This document shows, piece after piece, positions 1 to 5,622 of a stretch of 9,109 bases of DNA. Source of the stretch: Comamonadaceae bacterium (lineage in GTDB: Bacteria > Pseudomonadota > Gammaproteobacteria > Burkholderiales > Burkholderiaceae_C); assembly GCA_947475495.1 (NCBI GenBank), contig CANJNX010000017.1, positions 1 through 9,109 on the forward strand, in the 5' to 3' direction. The position numbers and the translations under genes are program-made. The notes below the pieces were generated by a model that ran no database searches, had not been told where the DNA came from, and saw only the letters and a program-made list of their open reading frames with translations. How positions within the stretch are numbered: position 1 is the first letter of the stretch; every line of letters starts with the position of its first letter.

Positions 1-1
1 A

Positions 2-334
2 GCCCAAGTGATGGGGAGCACACCCATTGCTTTGGTCGCTTCGGCTCCAGACTTACGCGCCTTGCAAGCAGAGTTTGTGATCATAGATGCAGCGCCCGCT
101 GACAAGGCAAGCGAAGGACTGCAGTGGGTGCTAGCCACGCCTCGCGCTAAAGACAACGCGCTGCGCAGTGTCCGAATGGGTTTCAAGGGTAATACCTTGG
201 CAGTGCTTGAAATGGAAGACAGTTTTGGTCAACAGTCGGTTCTTCGTTTTTCTGGTTTTGAAGTGAACGCTGGGATCGATGCAGCCACCTTCGCCTTTAA
301 ACCTCCATCCGGTGCAGATGTGATTCGACAGTAG
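2..334 (+). CDS. lolA: Outer-membrane lipoprotein carrier protein LolA, C-terminal part
   Basis: LolA is the periplasmic chaperone that takes lipoproteins from the LolCDE ABC exporter in the inner membrane and hands them to LolB at the outer membrane. Only the last 110 codons are in the window, with an open frame from base 2 to the TAG at 332-334. The signal peptide and N-terminal half lie upstream of the window. The visible part fits the C-terminal half of the LolA beta-barrel fold: a GSTPIALV segment, a QWVLATPR stretch (family form W-L-x-P-K/R), then EMEDSFGQQS, and the family's ending FAFKPPSGADVIRQ (compare F-x-F-x-P-P-x-G-x-D-V-I). The reading frame is intact. In E. coli and many relatives lolA is followed directly by rarA; here rarA is present but lies 3.7 kb downstream, beyond three unrelated genes. 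Identification rests on recognised family motifs in a partial protein. Confidence 0.85.
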   Translation, partial: AQVMGSTPIALVASAPDLRALQAEFVIIDAAPADKASEGLQWVLATPRAKDNALRSVRMGFKGNTLAVLEMEDSFGQQSVLRFSGFEVNAGIDAATFAFKPPSGADVIRQ

Positions 335-335
335 A

Positions 336-360
336 TGAAGGGCGCAATCAAGCGCCTTCA
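336..360. terminator. Hairpin between convergent lolA and dehydrogenase genes
   Basis: TGAAGGGCGC (336-345) pairs with GCGCCTTCA (352-360) around the loop AATCAA, leaving a single bulged G. The stem fills most of the 28-bp gap between the lolA stop and the stop of the convergent dehydrogenase gene, which suits a bidirectional terminator. Neither side is followed by a real T-run, so it is not a textbook intrinsic terminator. It could instead be an mRNA 3'-end stabiliser. The structure is seen in the sequence; the function is inferred from its position. Confidence 0.45.
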
Positions 361-362
361 AA

Positions 363-1292
363 TCAATTCTCTGAAGGGTGTTTGACTTCCCAAGGGGGAG
401 TCCAGTCGCCAGCCACACGCAGATTGATACCTGCATCATCCTCAATCACCTTGCACACGGTCATTTCTCCGGCAGCCTTGCCATAACGCTCCTGCGCAAG
501 TTCAAAACGTTGGTGCGTAGCGCGGGTCAGTTCATTGCGCGTACCCATCTGTTGTACCAATTCATCAATGAGCCCTAAGTCTTTTAAGCACAACTCCAAG
601 CGAAAGGAGGGGTCGTAGTGCCCTGCAAAAATAGACGGCACGTCATGTTGCATCACAAAGCTTTCAGCTGCGCCGCCTTTCATAGCGCTCCACCAAACCG
701 CAGGTTCAATACCTGCCAGTTTGGCTGTCACCATGGCCTCGCCGATGGCAGCTGCATGGATAAGCCAAAGCTGGTTGTTCACCAGTTTGGCAACATAGCC
801 GTTTCCATAAGCACCCACCCTGCGGATTTCCCCGACCAACTTCAAAACTGGCTCTACAAAATGGATGGCAGCATCAGCGCCACCGACGAAGAGGATCATG
901 TCCCCTCGAATGGCAGAGTCAATCGATCCTGTGACAGGGGAGTCGACAGGCATGCCACCTGTAGCTTCAAATTCCGCGCCTAAGGCACGCATCAATTTCG
1001 GGCTGCTGGTAGTCATATCTATCCAGGCTTTTCCCTTGCAGTGCGTGCTTAAAAAGCCTTGGGGTCCACGAACCACTTGTTCAATTTCTTTGGGCCCGAA
1101 AACCATCGTAAACACAATATCAACAGCATCTATCACGGCGGCGGGGCTTGCAGCCCACTGCGCACCCTCTTCAATAAATTTTTTTGCTGCATCGGGGTTT
1201 ATGTCATAGACAACGAGGCTATGGCCTGCGCGCTGTACGTTTCGCGCTGCTGCGGAACCCATGTTCCCAAGGCCAATAAATCCAATTTTCAA
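363..1292 (-). CDS. NAD-dependent beta-hydroxyacid dehydrogenase (3-hydroxyisobutyrate dehydrogenase family)
   Basis: Cytosolic oxidoreductase of the beta-hydroxyacid dehydrogenase family, which also contains 3-hydroxyisobutyrate dehydrogenase (MmsB) and tartronate semialdehyde reductase (GarR/GlxR). Numbering from the chosen TTG start (309 aa): Rossmann motif GFIGLGNMG at 4-12; acidic D30 ending the second strand (VYDINPD), which favours NAD over NADP; substrate segment DSPVTGS at 117-123; and the family's catalytic lysine K169 in GNGYVAKLVNN. The helical C-terminal domain includes LKDLGLIDEL. Length is normal for the family (about 290-310 aa). The start is TTG at 1292 because GGAG lies 8 nt upstream and the protein then begins L/M-K-I-G-F-I-G, as relatives do. 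ATG at 1313 or TTG at 1325 are alternatives without a good ribosome site. The canonical DAPVSGG motif is altered to DSPVTGS, so the substrate cannot be read off. The gene follows the binding-protein gene on the same strand after 102 bp and is probably co-transcribed with it. Confidence 0.9.
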   Translation of the reverse strand: MKIGFIGLGNMGSAAARNVQRAGHSLVVYDINPDAAKKFIEEGAQWAASPAAVIDAVDIVFTMVFGPKEIEQVVRGPQGFLSTHCKGKAWIDMTTSSPKLMRALGAEFEATGGMPVDSPVTGSIDSAIRGDMILFVGGADAAIHFVEPVLKLVGEIRRVGAYGNGYVAKLVNNQLWLIHAAAIGEAMVTAKLAGIEPAVWWSAMKGGAAESFVMQHDVPSIFAGHYDPSFRLELCLKDLGLIDELVQQMGTRNELTRATHQRFELAQERYGKAAGEMTVCKVIEDDAGINLRVAGDWTPPWEVKHPSEN

Positions 1293-1300
1293 AATAGTTT

Positions 1301-1305
1301 CTCCA
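1301..1305 (-). promoter_or_regulatory. Ribosome binding site fixing a TTG start of the dehydrogenase
   Basis: The minus strand reads GTGGAG, then 8 nt, then TTG AAA ATT GGA. GGAG complements the anti-Shine-Dalgarno sequence at normal spacing, whereas the upstream in-frame ATG (1313) has no purine-rich site before it. This supports the rare TTG start, whose product begins directly with the beta strand of the Rossmann fold. Confidence 0.6.
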
Positions 1306-1343
1306 CTGAGCATGCGTATGCTCAAAAGTTCAGGTGATTCATT

Positions 1344-1373
1344 CTTGGCGCCCCGATCTACTGGGGCGCCAAG
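1344..1373. promoter_or_regulatory. Perfect 11-bp GC-rich hairpin between the binding-protein and dehydrogenase genes
   Basis: CTTGGCGCCCC (1344-1354) is exactly complementary to GGGGCGCCAAG (1363-1373), with the 8-nt loop GATCTACT. It starts about 20 bp after the stop of the binding-protein gene and lies about 50 bp before the dehydrogenase start. No T-run follows on either strand. Such stems behind genes for periplasmic binding proteins often protect the upstream mRNA from 3' exonucleases or partly stop transcription, giving more binding protein than downstream enzyme. The stem is seen directly; its role is inferred. Confidence 0.6.
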
Positions 1374-1394
1374 GGAAGTGACAATGGCTAGGGC

Positions 1395-2963
1395 TTAGGC
1401 GAACCAACCCTTTTCAGCCAAACGGTTATCGTTCATGTCATAACGCGCGTGGGATTCCAATCCGCGCAATTTGGTACTCCCACCATCCATTTGGTCACCC
1501 ACAGCAAAGCACACCATTCCTGCATCTTCTGAAATGATGCGCTGGCTCTCTGCATACATTTCTCGGCGTTTTCCCTCGTTGAGTTCCACACGGGCAGCGA
1601 TTACCAATTTGTCCAGTGCGGAACTTTTGAAGTGGGTGTCATTCCAAGCGCCACCAGATAAAAATTGGGTTGAAATTTGCAAATCTGCAGTGGGCCGATT
1701 GCCCCAAAAGACAGAGCAAAACGGGACTTTCATCCATACGTTGTCCCAATACCCGTCTCCAGAAACGCGCTTCACTTCCATTGAAATTCCTGCTTTTTTC
1801 AGGGATTCTTGGAACATCACGCCAGAATCGGTCGAGCCCGAATAGCAGCCCTCAGACACTTGCACTTCCAGGGATGCGGATGTGCCGGCCTTTTTAAAGT
1901 GAAAAGCGGCACGGTCCGGATCGTAGGACTTGGCTTTCAGCGCGGCGTTATAAAAACGGTCCGCTGGCCCCACAGTTTGGTCATTGCCCATGGAAGCAAA
2001 ACCGGAAAAAACGTTGTCGATAATTTTTTTCCTGTCAATTCCGTACTTGAGACCGAGCATCAAGTCGTGATTTTTGTAGGGGTCAGCGTCGACCAAAGCG
2101 ACGAATCCATACCGGTTTCCTGTGCCTTTGGTCCGAGTGATGGTGATATTTTTATTTTTAGACAGCAGGGCGACCGTTTTAGGGTTCAACCGGTTAACCG
2201 CGTCGACCTGACCCGTTACCAAGGCCTGGGTTCGGGCCGCTGCATCTCCAATGTAGCGAAGTTCAACGCTGTCAAAATTACCTCTTCCGGCCTTCCAGTA
2301 ATTGCCGGCCTTGCGCTTAGCCACGATGCGTACGCCAGGTTGCCATTCAACCAAGGTGTAGGCGCCCGTTCCGTCGGGCTTGGAGAAATCGGTGGTTCCG
2401 TTTGGAACAATCAGCAGGTGGTAGTCGGACAATACAAACGGCAAGTCAGCATTGCCAGTTTTCATCGTGATCTGAACTTGGTGCGATGAAAGTTTTTTGA
2501 TCTCTGTGATGGGCTCCAAAATGCCTTTGGCTGGAGATTTTGTTTCGCCGCGGTGCAAGTTAATGGAATAAATCACGTCATCGGCATCTAACGATTTACC
2601 GGACGTGAAAGTGATGCCTTTACGGATGTTGAAAATCCATTCAGCAGCACCGGCTTTGGACTCCCAGCTCTCAGCCAACTCTGGCGTGGCATTGCCTTTG
2701 GCATCAATTTCGACCAATTGATTCCAAAACATCAAGCTGTAGGAGATGGGAATCGAGTCTGCGTAGGTTCTCGGATCAAGGCTGTCAGATGCAGAGCCGC
2801 CTTCCATGCCAAGCCGTAAAACGCCACCCTTTTTGGGTTTGTCTTGTGCTTGGGCTGGTAAGGCCGCCATTGCAGTGGCGAGTCCAACAGCTGCAGAGCC
2901 TGCTAGCAGTTGCCTGCGGTCCAGACCAAATGAAGTTGCTTCAGGGGTGATTTGATTGGTCAT
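1395..2963 (-). CDS. ABC transporter substrate-binding protein, family 5 (peptide/oligopeptide type), Tat signal
   Basis: Periplasmic solute-binding protein of the SBP_bac_5 (DppA/OppA-like) family, 522 aa from ATG 2963. GAGGAG lies 10 nt upstream of that ATG; the 14-codon in-frame extension to 3005 lacks support. The N-terminus carries a twin-arginine signal: D-R-R-Q-L-L at 15-20, then a small-residue hydrophobic stretch, and probable cleavage after ALPAQA near residue 39. There is no lipobox cysteine, so a soluble periplasmic protein is expected. Family features follow in order: GGVLRLGMEGG, SLDPRTYAD, the LVEIDAKGNATPELAESW stretch, FNIRKGITFTSGKSLDADDV, GTGAYTLVEW, and a C-terminal lobe with YAESQRIISEDAG. 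Length is typical (500-550 aa). No DppBCDF-type permease or ATPase genes are nearby, so it is an orphan. It must use a transporter encoded elsewhere or act as a scavenging or sensory receptor. Its start faces the divergent LysR gene across 157 bp, suggesting LysR control. The ligand is unknown; family 5 proteins bind peptides but also sugars, metal chelates and opines. Confidence 0.92.
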   Translation of the reverse strand: MTNQITPEATSFGLDRRQLLAGSAAVGLATAMAALPAQAQDKPKKGGVLRLGMEGGSASDSLDPRTYADSIPISYSLMFWNQLVEIDAKGNATPELAESWESKAGAAEWIFNIRKGITFTSGKSLDADDVIYSINLHRGETKSPAKGILEPITEIKKLSSHQVQITMKTGNADLPFVLSDYHLLIVPNGTTDFSKPDGTGAYTLVEWQPGVRIVAKRKAGNYWKAGRGNFDSVELRYIGDAAARTQALVTGQVDAVNRLNPKTVALLSKNKNITITRTKGTGNRYGFVALVDADPYKNHDLMLGLKYGIDRKKIIDNVFSGFASMGNDQTVGPADRFYNAALKAKSYDPDRAAFHFKKAGTSASLEVQVSEGCYSGSTDSGVMFQESLKKAGISMEVKRVSGDGYWDNVWMKVPFCSVFWGNRPTADLQISTQFLSGGAWNDTHFKSSALDKLVIAARVELNEGKRREMYAESQRIISEDAGMVCFAVGDQMDGGSTKLRGLESHARYDMNDNRLAEKGWFA

Positions 2964-2973
2964 TTTTCGTTGT

Positions 2974-2979
2974 CTCCTC
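2974..2979 (-). promoter_or_regulatory. Ribosome binding site of the substrate-binding protein
   Basis: GAGGAG on the minus strand, 10 nt before ATG 2963. It decides between this ATG and the upstream in-frame codon at 3005, which would put a charged 14-residue extension before the Tat signal. Confidence 0.65.
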
Positions 2980-3070
2980 GTATGGGTGTGTAAGGTATGG
3001 ATCACAAAAATTCGCCCGAAACTGCGAGCGCAGCTTCAATGTAGGAGCCCAGGAAGATGAATGCAAACGA

Positions 3071-3104
3071 ATAATTGTTATGCTCTGTATCAAATATTTT
3101 GATA
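3071..3104. promoter_or_regulatory. Probable LysR-type operator in the divergent control region
   Basis: TATCAAATATTTTGATA at 3088-3104 is a perfect dyad (7-bp arms, 3-bp centre). It contains ATC-N9-GAT and hence the LTTR signature T-N11-A (T3090, A3102). A second, shorter dyad, ATAA-TTG-TTAT, lies at 3071-3081. The two centres (3076 and 3096) are 20 bp apart, about two helical turns, as expected for a dimer-of-dimers regulator. The strong dyad ends 16 bp before the LysR-type gene's start, so binding there could also repress that gene. No convincing -35/-10 pair is visible on either strand, so promoters are not called. The palindromes are seen; binding by this LysR protein is inferred. Confidence 0.6.
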
Positions 3105-3120
3105 AAAGGGGTGTCCGCCT

Positions 3121-4008
3121 ATGTTGAAGTACCTTGATCTTGCTTTATTGCAGGCTTTTGCTGCGGTGGTCGACAGCGGCAGCTTTACCCGAGCCGCCCA
3201 GTACTTGTGCCGAACCCAGTCGGCTGTCAGTATGCAGTTGCGTAAGCTGGAAGACCTGTCGGGTCATGCGCTGCTTTTGCGTGACAGCCGGAAAATCGTT
3301 CTCACTGACGAAGGCGAAATTCTTTTGGGATATGCCCGCCGCATGATTCGACTCAATGAAGAGGCGTTGGTAGCACTTAACCAGCCCCACGCCCAGGGCC
3401 ATGTCCGCTTGGGGATGCCCGATGATTACGCGCACCAATTTTTACCAGGCGTACTAACCCATTTTGCGCATGCTTATCCTCGGGTACAACTGGAGGTGAT
3501 TGGCGCTTTAAGTGGTGAACTTTTGGACCGGGTCGAAGCGGGGAACTTGGATGTGGCTTTAATCACCCGCCAGCCTAAGCGCCGACGGGGCAAAGTGCTG
3601 CGAACCGAACACTTGGTTTGGGCGGGTTCTCGCCAGCACCGCGCTTTCGAATCGACCCCTTTGCCCTTGGCCTTGTTTCCTGATGGCTGTGTTTTTCGCG
3701 CACATGCCCTAAGCGCATTAGATGCTGACAGCATTCCTTGGCGGATTGCGTACACGAGTCAAAGTTTCGCTGGAGGAAAAATCGCTGTCTCTAGCGGGTT
3801 GGCACTAACGGTTGTTGCGCAAAGCATGGTACCGCCGGAGTGGCGTGTATTTGGTGCAGAACATCAACTGCCCCGTTTGCCGGAAATTGAAATCGCTTTG
3901 CACCGCGCGCCAGGTACGCTTGCGCCTGCAGTTGCGTTGCTTGAAACACAGTTGGTCGAGGCGGTTCAAATGGCGCAAGCTGCGTATTCGGCAGATGATT
4001 CTTGTTAG
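3121..4008 (+). CDS. LysR-type transcriptional regulator
   Basis: Full-length LysR-family regulator (295 aa; family usual about 290-320). The N-terminal winged helix-turn-helix covers roughly residues 3-62: LDLALLQAFAAVVDSGSFTR leads into the recognition helix TQSAVSMQLRKLE (32-44), then the wing with LTDEGEILL. A linker helix follows, and then the periplasmic-binding-protein-like effector domain from about residue 90 (GHVRLGMPDDY), with the typical DVALIT segment. The ATG at 3121 follows a purine-rich AAAAGGGG about 10 nt upstream. It is divergent from the binding-protein/dehydrogenase pair, the classical arrangement for an LTTR that controls its neighbours and itself, and a matching palindrome lies between them. 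The effector is unknown. C30 at the start of the recognition region is a small departure from the usual Ser but not an obvious defect. rarA begins 65 bp downstream on the same strand with no visible strong terminator, so read-through is possible. Confidence 0.93.
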   Translation: MLKYLDLALLQAFAAVVDSGSFTRAAQYLCRTQSAVSMQLRKLEDLSGHALLLRDSRKIVLTDEGEILLGYARRMIRLNEEALVALNQPHAQGHVRLGMPDDYAHQFLPGVLTHFAHAYPRVQLEVIGALSGELLDRVEAGNLDVALITRQPKRRRGKVLRTEHLVWAGSRQHRAFESTPLPLALFPDGCVFRAHALSALDADSIPWRIAYTSQSFAGGKIAVSSGLALTVVAQSMVPPEWRVFGAEHQLPRLPEIEIALHRAPGTLAPAVALLETQLVEAVQMAQAAYSADDSC

Positions 4009-4073
4009 AAATGATCGCAATTCCTTATTGCAAAAGATTCGCCTACACTTTGTTTTTTATGCGAGATTAGCGC

Positions 4074-5378
4074 GTGGCGACACCATTCACCTCCAGTAAG
4101 CACCAACCCTTAGCGGAAAGCCTGCGCCCTAAGACGCTCGGTGATGTTATCGGTCAGCAGCACCTGCTCGGCGAGGGCATGGCTTTGCGTTTGGCCTTTG
4201 AGTCCGGCCAGCCGCACAGTTGTATCTTATGGGGCCCACCAGGGGTTGGGAAAACTACGATCGCACGGCTGATGGCAGATGCGTTTGATGCAGAGTTCAT
4301 CACCATCAGCGCCGTCTTGGGTGGAATCAAAGAAATCCGTGAGGCCGTAGAGCAAGCCCAAACCGTGCGTGAGGGTATCGAGCAGCGCCGAACGATTGTG
4401 TTTGTAGACGAAGTTCACCGCTTCAATAAAAGCCAGCAAGATGCTTTCTTGCCCCATGTAGAGAGCGGCTTATTTACCTTTATTGGTGCAACCACAGAAA
4501 ACCCTTCCTTTGAGGTGAATTCAGCCCTCTTGTCACGTGCGGCAGTCTATGTATTGCAGCCATTGACACCAGAGGATTTACGCCAGATTGTGGTCCATGC
4601 CCAAGTGCACTCTGCTTTGCCAGCCATTGATGCGCCAGCGGTAGACCGTTTGATTGGGTATGCCGATGGTGATGCCAGGCGGCTTCTCAACACGCTTGAA
4701 ACCTTGGCAGTTGCAGCCAAGCAAGATCGCCTAGAAGCTATCAGCGACGAATGGCTTCTTAAAGTTTTGGGTGAGCGCATGCGCCGCTATGACAAGGGCG
4801 GCGAGCAGTTTTATGACACTATCTCGGCATTGCACAAATCGGTGCGCGGTTCCGACCCCGATGCAGCACTGTATTGGTTCGTTCGCATGCTTGACGGTGG
4901 TGCAGATCCGCGTTATTTGGCCCGCCGGATGATTCGAATGGCCAGTGAAGATATTGGCTTGGCTGACCCCCGGGCTTTGAGAATGGCCTTAGACGCTTCG
5001 GATGTCTACGAACGCTTGGGCTCTCCCGAGGGTGAGTTGACTTTGGCCCAGTGCGTGGTCTATTTGGCCGTGGCACCCAAATCGAATGCGGTTTACAAAG
5101 CCTTTAACGAAGCCAAGGCGTGGGTCAAAAAAGACGGGAGTCGGCCAGTTCCCATGCACTTGCGCAACGCGCCAACGAAGTTGATGAAGGATTTGGAATA
5201 CGGTAAAAATTACCGCTATGCCCATGACGAGGAAGGTGGGTTTGCAGCAGGGGAGCAGTATGTACCGCAGGGTTTGGAAGAGCTTCAGTTTTATCGTCCA
5301 GTTGAGCGCGGCCTAGAAATCCGTATCGCAGAAAAAATGCGCGAGCTTAAAGCGCGCAACCACAAGTCTAAGCCGTAG
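4074..5378 (+). CDS. rarA: Replication-associated recombination protein RarA (MgsA), AAA+ ATPase
   Basis: RarA is the bacterial member of the Mgs1/WRNIP1 family, a tetrameric AAA+ ATPase related to clamp-loader subunits that acts at stalled replication forks with SSB. Length (434 aa) is typical. Visible motifs: [20 protein letters not shown] near the N-terminus; Walker A GPPGVGKT at 54-61; Walker B VFVDEVHR at 108-115; sensor 1 [11 protein letters not shown] from 137; a likely arginine finger R154 in LLSRA; sensor 2 GDARRLLN. The RarA-specific C-terminal part has [33 protein letters not shown] and the [15 protein letters not shown] segment. The start is GTG at 4074, giving M-A-T-P. The ribosome site (GAGA, about 10 nt before) is weak. 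In E. coli the order is lolA-rarA-serS; here lolA is separated from rarA by a three-gene insert and a liv operon follows instead of serS. Confidence 0.95.
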   Translation: MATPFTSSKHQPLAESLRPKTLGDVIGQQHLLGEGMALRLAFESGQPHSCILWGPPGVGKTTIARLMADAFDAEFITISAVLGGIKEIREAVEQAQTVREGIEQRRTIVFVDEVHRFNKSQQDAFLPHVESGLFTFIGATTENPSFEVNSALLSRAAVYVLQPLTPEDLRQIVVHAQVHSALPAIDAPAVDRLIGYADGDARRLLNTLETLAVAAKQDRLEAISDEWLLKVLGERMRRYDKGGEQFYDTISALHKSVRGSDPDAALYWFVRMLDGGADPRYLARRMIRMASEDIGLADPRALRMALDASDVYERLGSPEGELTLAQCVVYLAVAPKSNAVYKAFNEAKAWVKKDGSRPVPMHLRNAPTKLMKDLEYGKNYRYAHDEEGGFAAGEQYVPQGLEELQFYRPVERGLEIRIAEKMRELKARNHKSKP

Positions 5379-5399
5379 CATTAGCAGAAAAACTAATGC
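5378..5399 (+). terminator. Possible hairpin terminator or 3'-end structure of rarA
   Basis: GCATTAG (5378-5384) pairs perfectly with CTAATGC (5393-5399) around the loop CAGAAAAA, beginning on the last base of the rarA stop codon. The stem is only 7 bp, AT-rich, and not followed by a T-run, so intrinsic termination is doubtful. Its position immediately after the gene is the main argument. Confidence 0.3.
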
Positions 5400-5408
5400 A
5401 CCATGAAA

Positions 5409-5477
5409 AGCGTAAACAGTTTGGATGGCAGCCCATATTCAAGGGTAAACCCATACCTTAGTGGCCCGGTTTACGCT
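5409..5477. repeat. Three GTAAAC motifs, outer two as a 9-bp inverted repeat
   Basis: AGCGTAAAC at 5409-5417 has its exact reverse complement GTTTACGCT at 5469-5477. Between them GGGTAAACCC (5443-5452) carries a third GTAAAC within its own small dyad. The two forward copies are 33 bp apart, about three helical turns. This looks like a cluster of operator half-sites upstream of livH. The repeats are seen directly; the binding protein is unknown. Confidence 0.45.
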
Positions 5478-5495
5478 GGCGAGGTCGTTAGAATC

Positions 5496-5545
5496 TCGGG
5501 TTGCGACAAACGGCAATCCTGAAACCATCGGGTTGGGCCGACAAA
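5496..5545 (+). repeat. Imperfect direct repeat TCGGGTTG...CGACAAA upstream of livH
   Basis: TCGGGTTG followed at once by CGACAAA (5496-5510) recurs as TCGGGTTG, three extra bases (GGC), then CGACAAA (5528-5545). The TCGGGTTG starts are 32 bp apart. The first copy can also fold in RNA: GGGTTGC (5498-5504) pairs with GCAATCC (5513-5519) with one G-U pair. It could be a pair of regulator sites or a short duplication in the leader. Confidence 0.5.
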
Positions 5546-5550
5546 TTGCT
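5535..5550 (+). promoter_or_regulatory. Weak sigma-54-like -24/-12 element upstream of livH
   Basis: GGGCCGACAAATTGCT has GG (5536-5537), ten bases, then GC (5548-5549), with a full TTGCT -12 box, but the -24 half lacks most of the TGGCAC consensus. A second GG-N10-GC match, with a better -24 (TGGCCCG) and a poor -12, lies at 5462-5477. Nitrogen-regulated amino-acid and urea uptake operons often use sigma-54, which makes this worth noting. Matches of this quality also arise by chance. Confidence 0.25.
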
Positions 5551-5622
5551 TTCAATGGCGTGACGCCACCAGTGTTCGCGGCCAAATCGGTTCAAACACA
5601 AGAACTTCGGAGATGTTTTTTT

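Larger units (their letters stand above)
5400..5622 (+). promoter_or_regulatory. livH upstream control region (non-coding)
   Basis: No gene is supported here. An open frame in phase with livH extends back to a GTG at 5461, but LivH proteins begin at the M-D-I-F of 5623. The region holds three copies of GTAAAC, an imperfect tandem repeat, two GG-N10-GC elements that weakly resemble sigma-54 promoters, and the dyad TGGCGT-G-ACGCCA at 5556-5568. The livH ribosome site GGAGA lies at 5609-5613, followed by a T7 run up to the ATG. No clear sigma-70 promoter is visible. This is the likely site of operon control, by a regulator not identifiable here. Confidence 0.5.

Noticed and set aside
363..1292. 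Assignment of the dehydrogenase as mmsB of valine degradation
   Set aside because: The substrate motif differs and no other valine-pathway genes (mmsA, acyl-CoA dehydrogenase, enoyl-CoA hydratase) are nearby.
1809..2489. 226-codon open frame antisense to the substrate-binding protein gene
   Set aside because: It mirrors the codon structure of a clearly recognised gene on the other strand, has no recognisable domain and no convincing ribosome site.
3006..3033. Minus-strand CTGCG-CT-CGCAG and TTCG-GG-CGAA dyads followed by TTTTT, resembling a leader terminator before the SBP gene
   Set aside because: The loops would be too small for the full stems, the remaining stems are about 4 bp, and the T-run follows only the weaker one. 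Not enough for an attenuator call.
4017..4049. Possible sigma-70 promoter for rarA (TACACT at 4044-4049) and a GCAAT-TCCTT-ATTGC dyad
   Set aside because: The -10 match has no acceptable -35 at 16-18 bp, and the 5-bp dyad is within chance expectation.
5397..5402. TGCACC half-site resembling an NtrC site upstream of livH
   Set aside because: Only one half is present; the inverted GGTGCA partner at the proper spacing is missing.
5461..5622. 54-codon in-frame N-terminal extension of livH from a GTG
   Set aside because: LivH proteins begin at M-D-I-F...N-G-L. The ATG at 5623 has its own ribosome site, and the extension has no membrane or family character.
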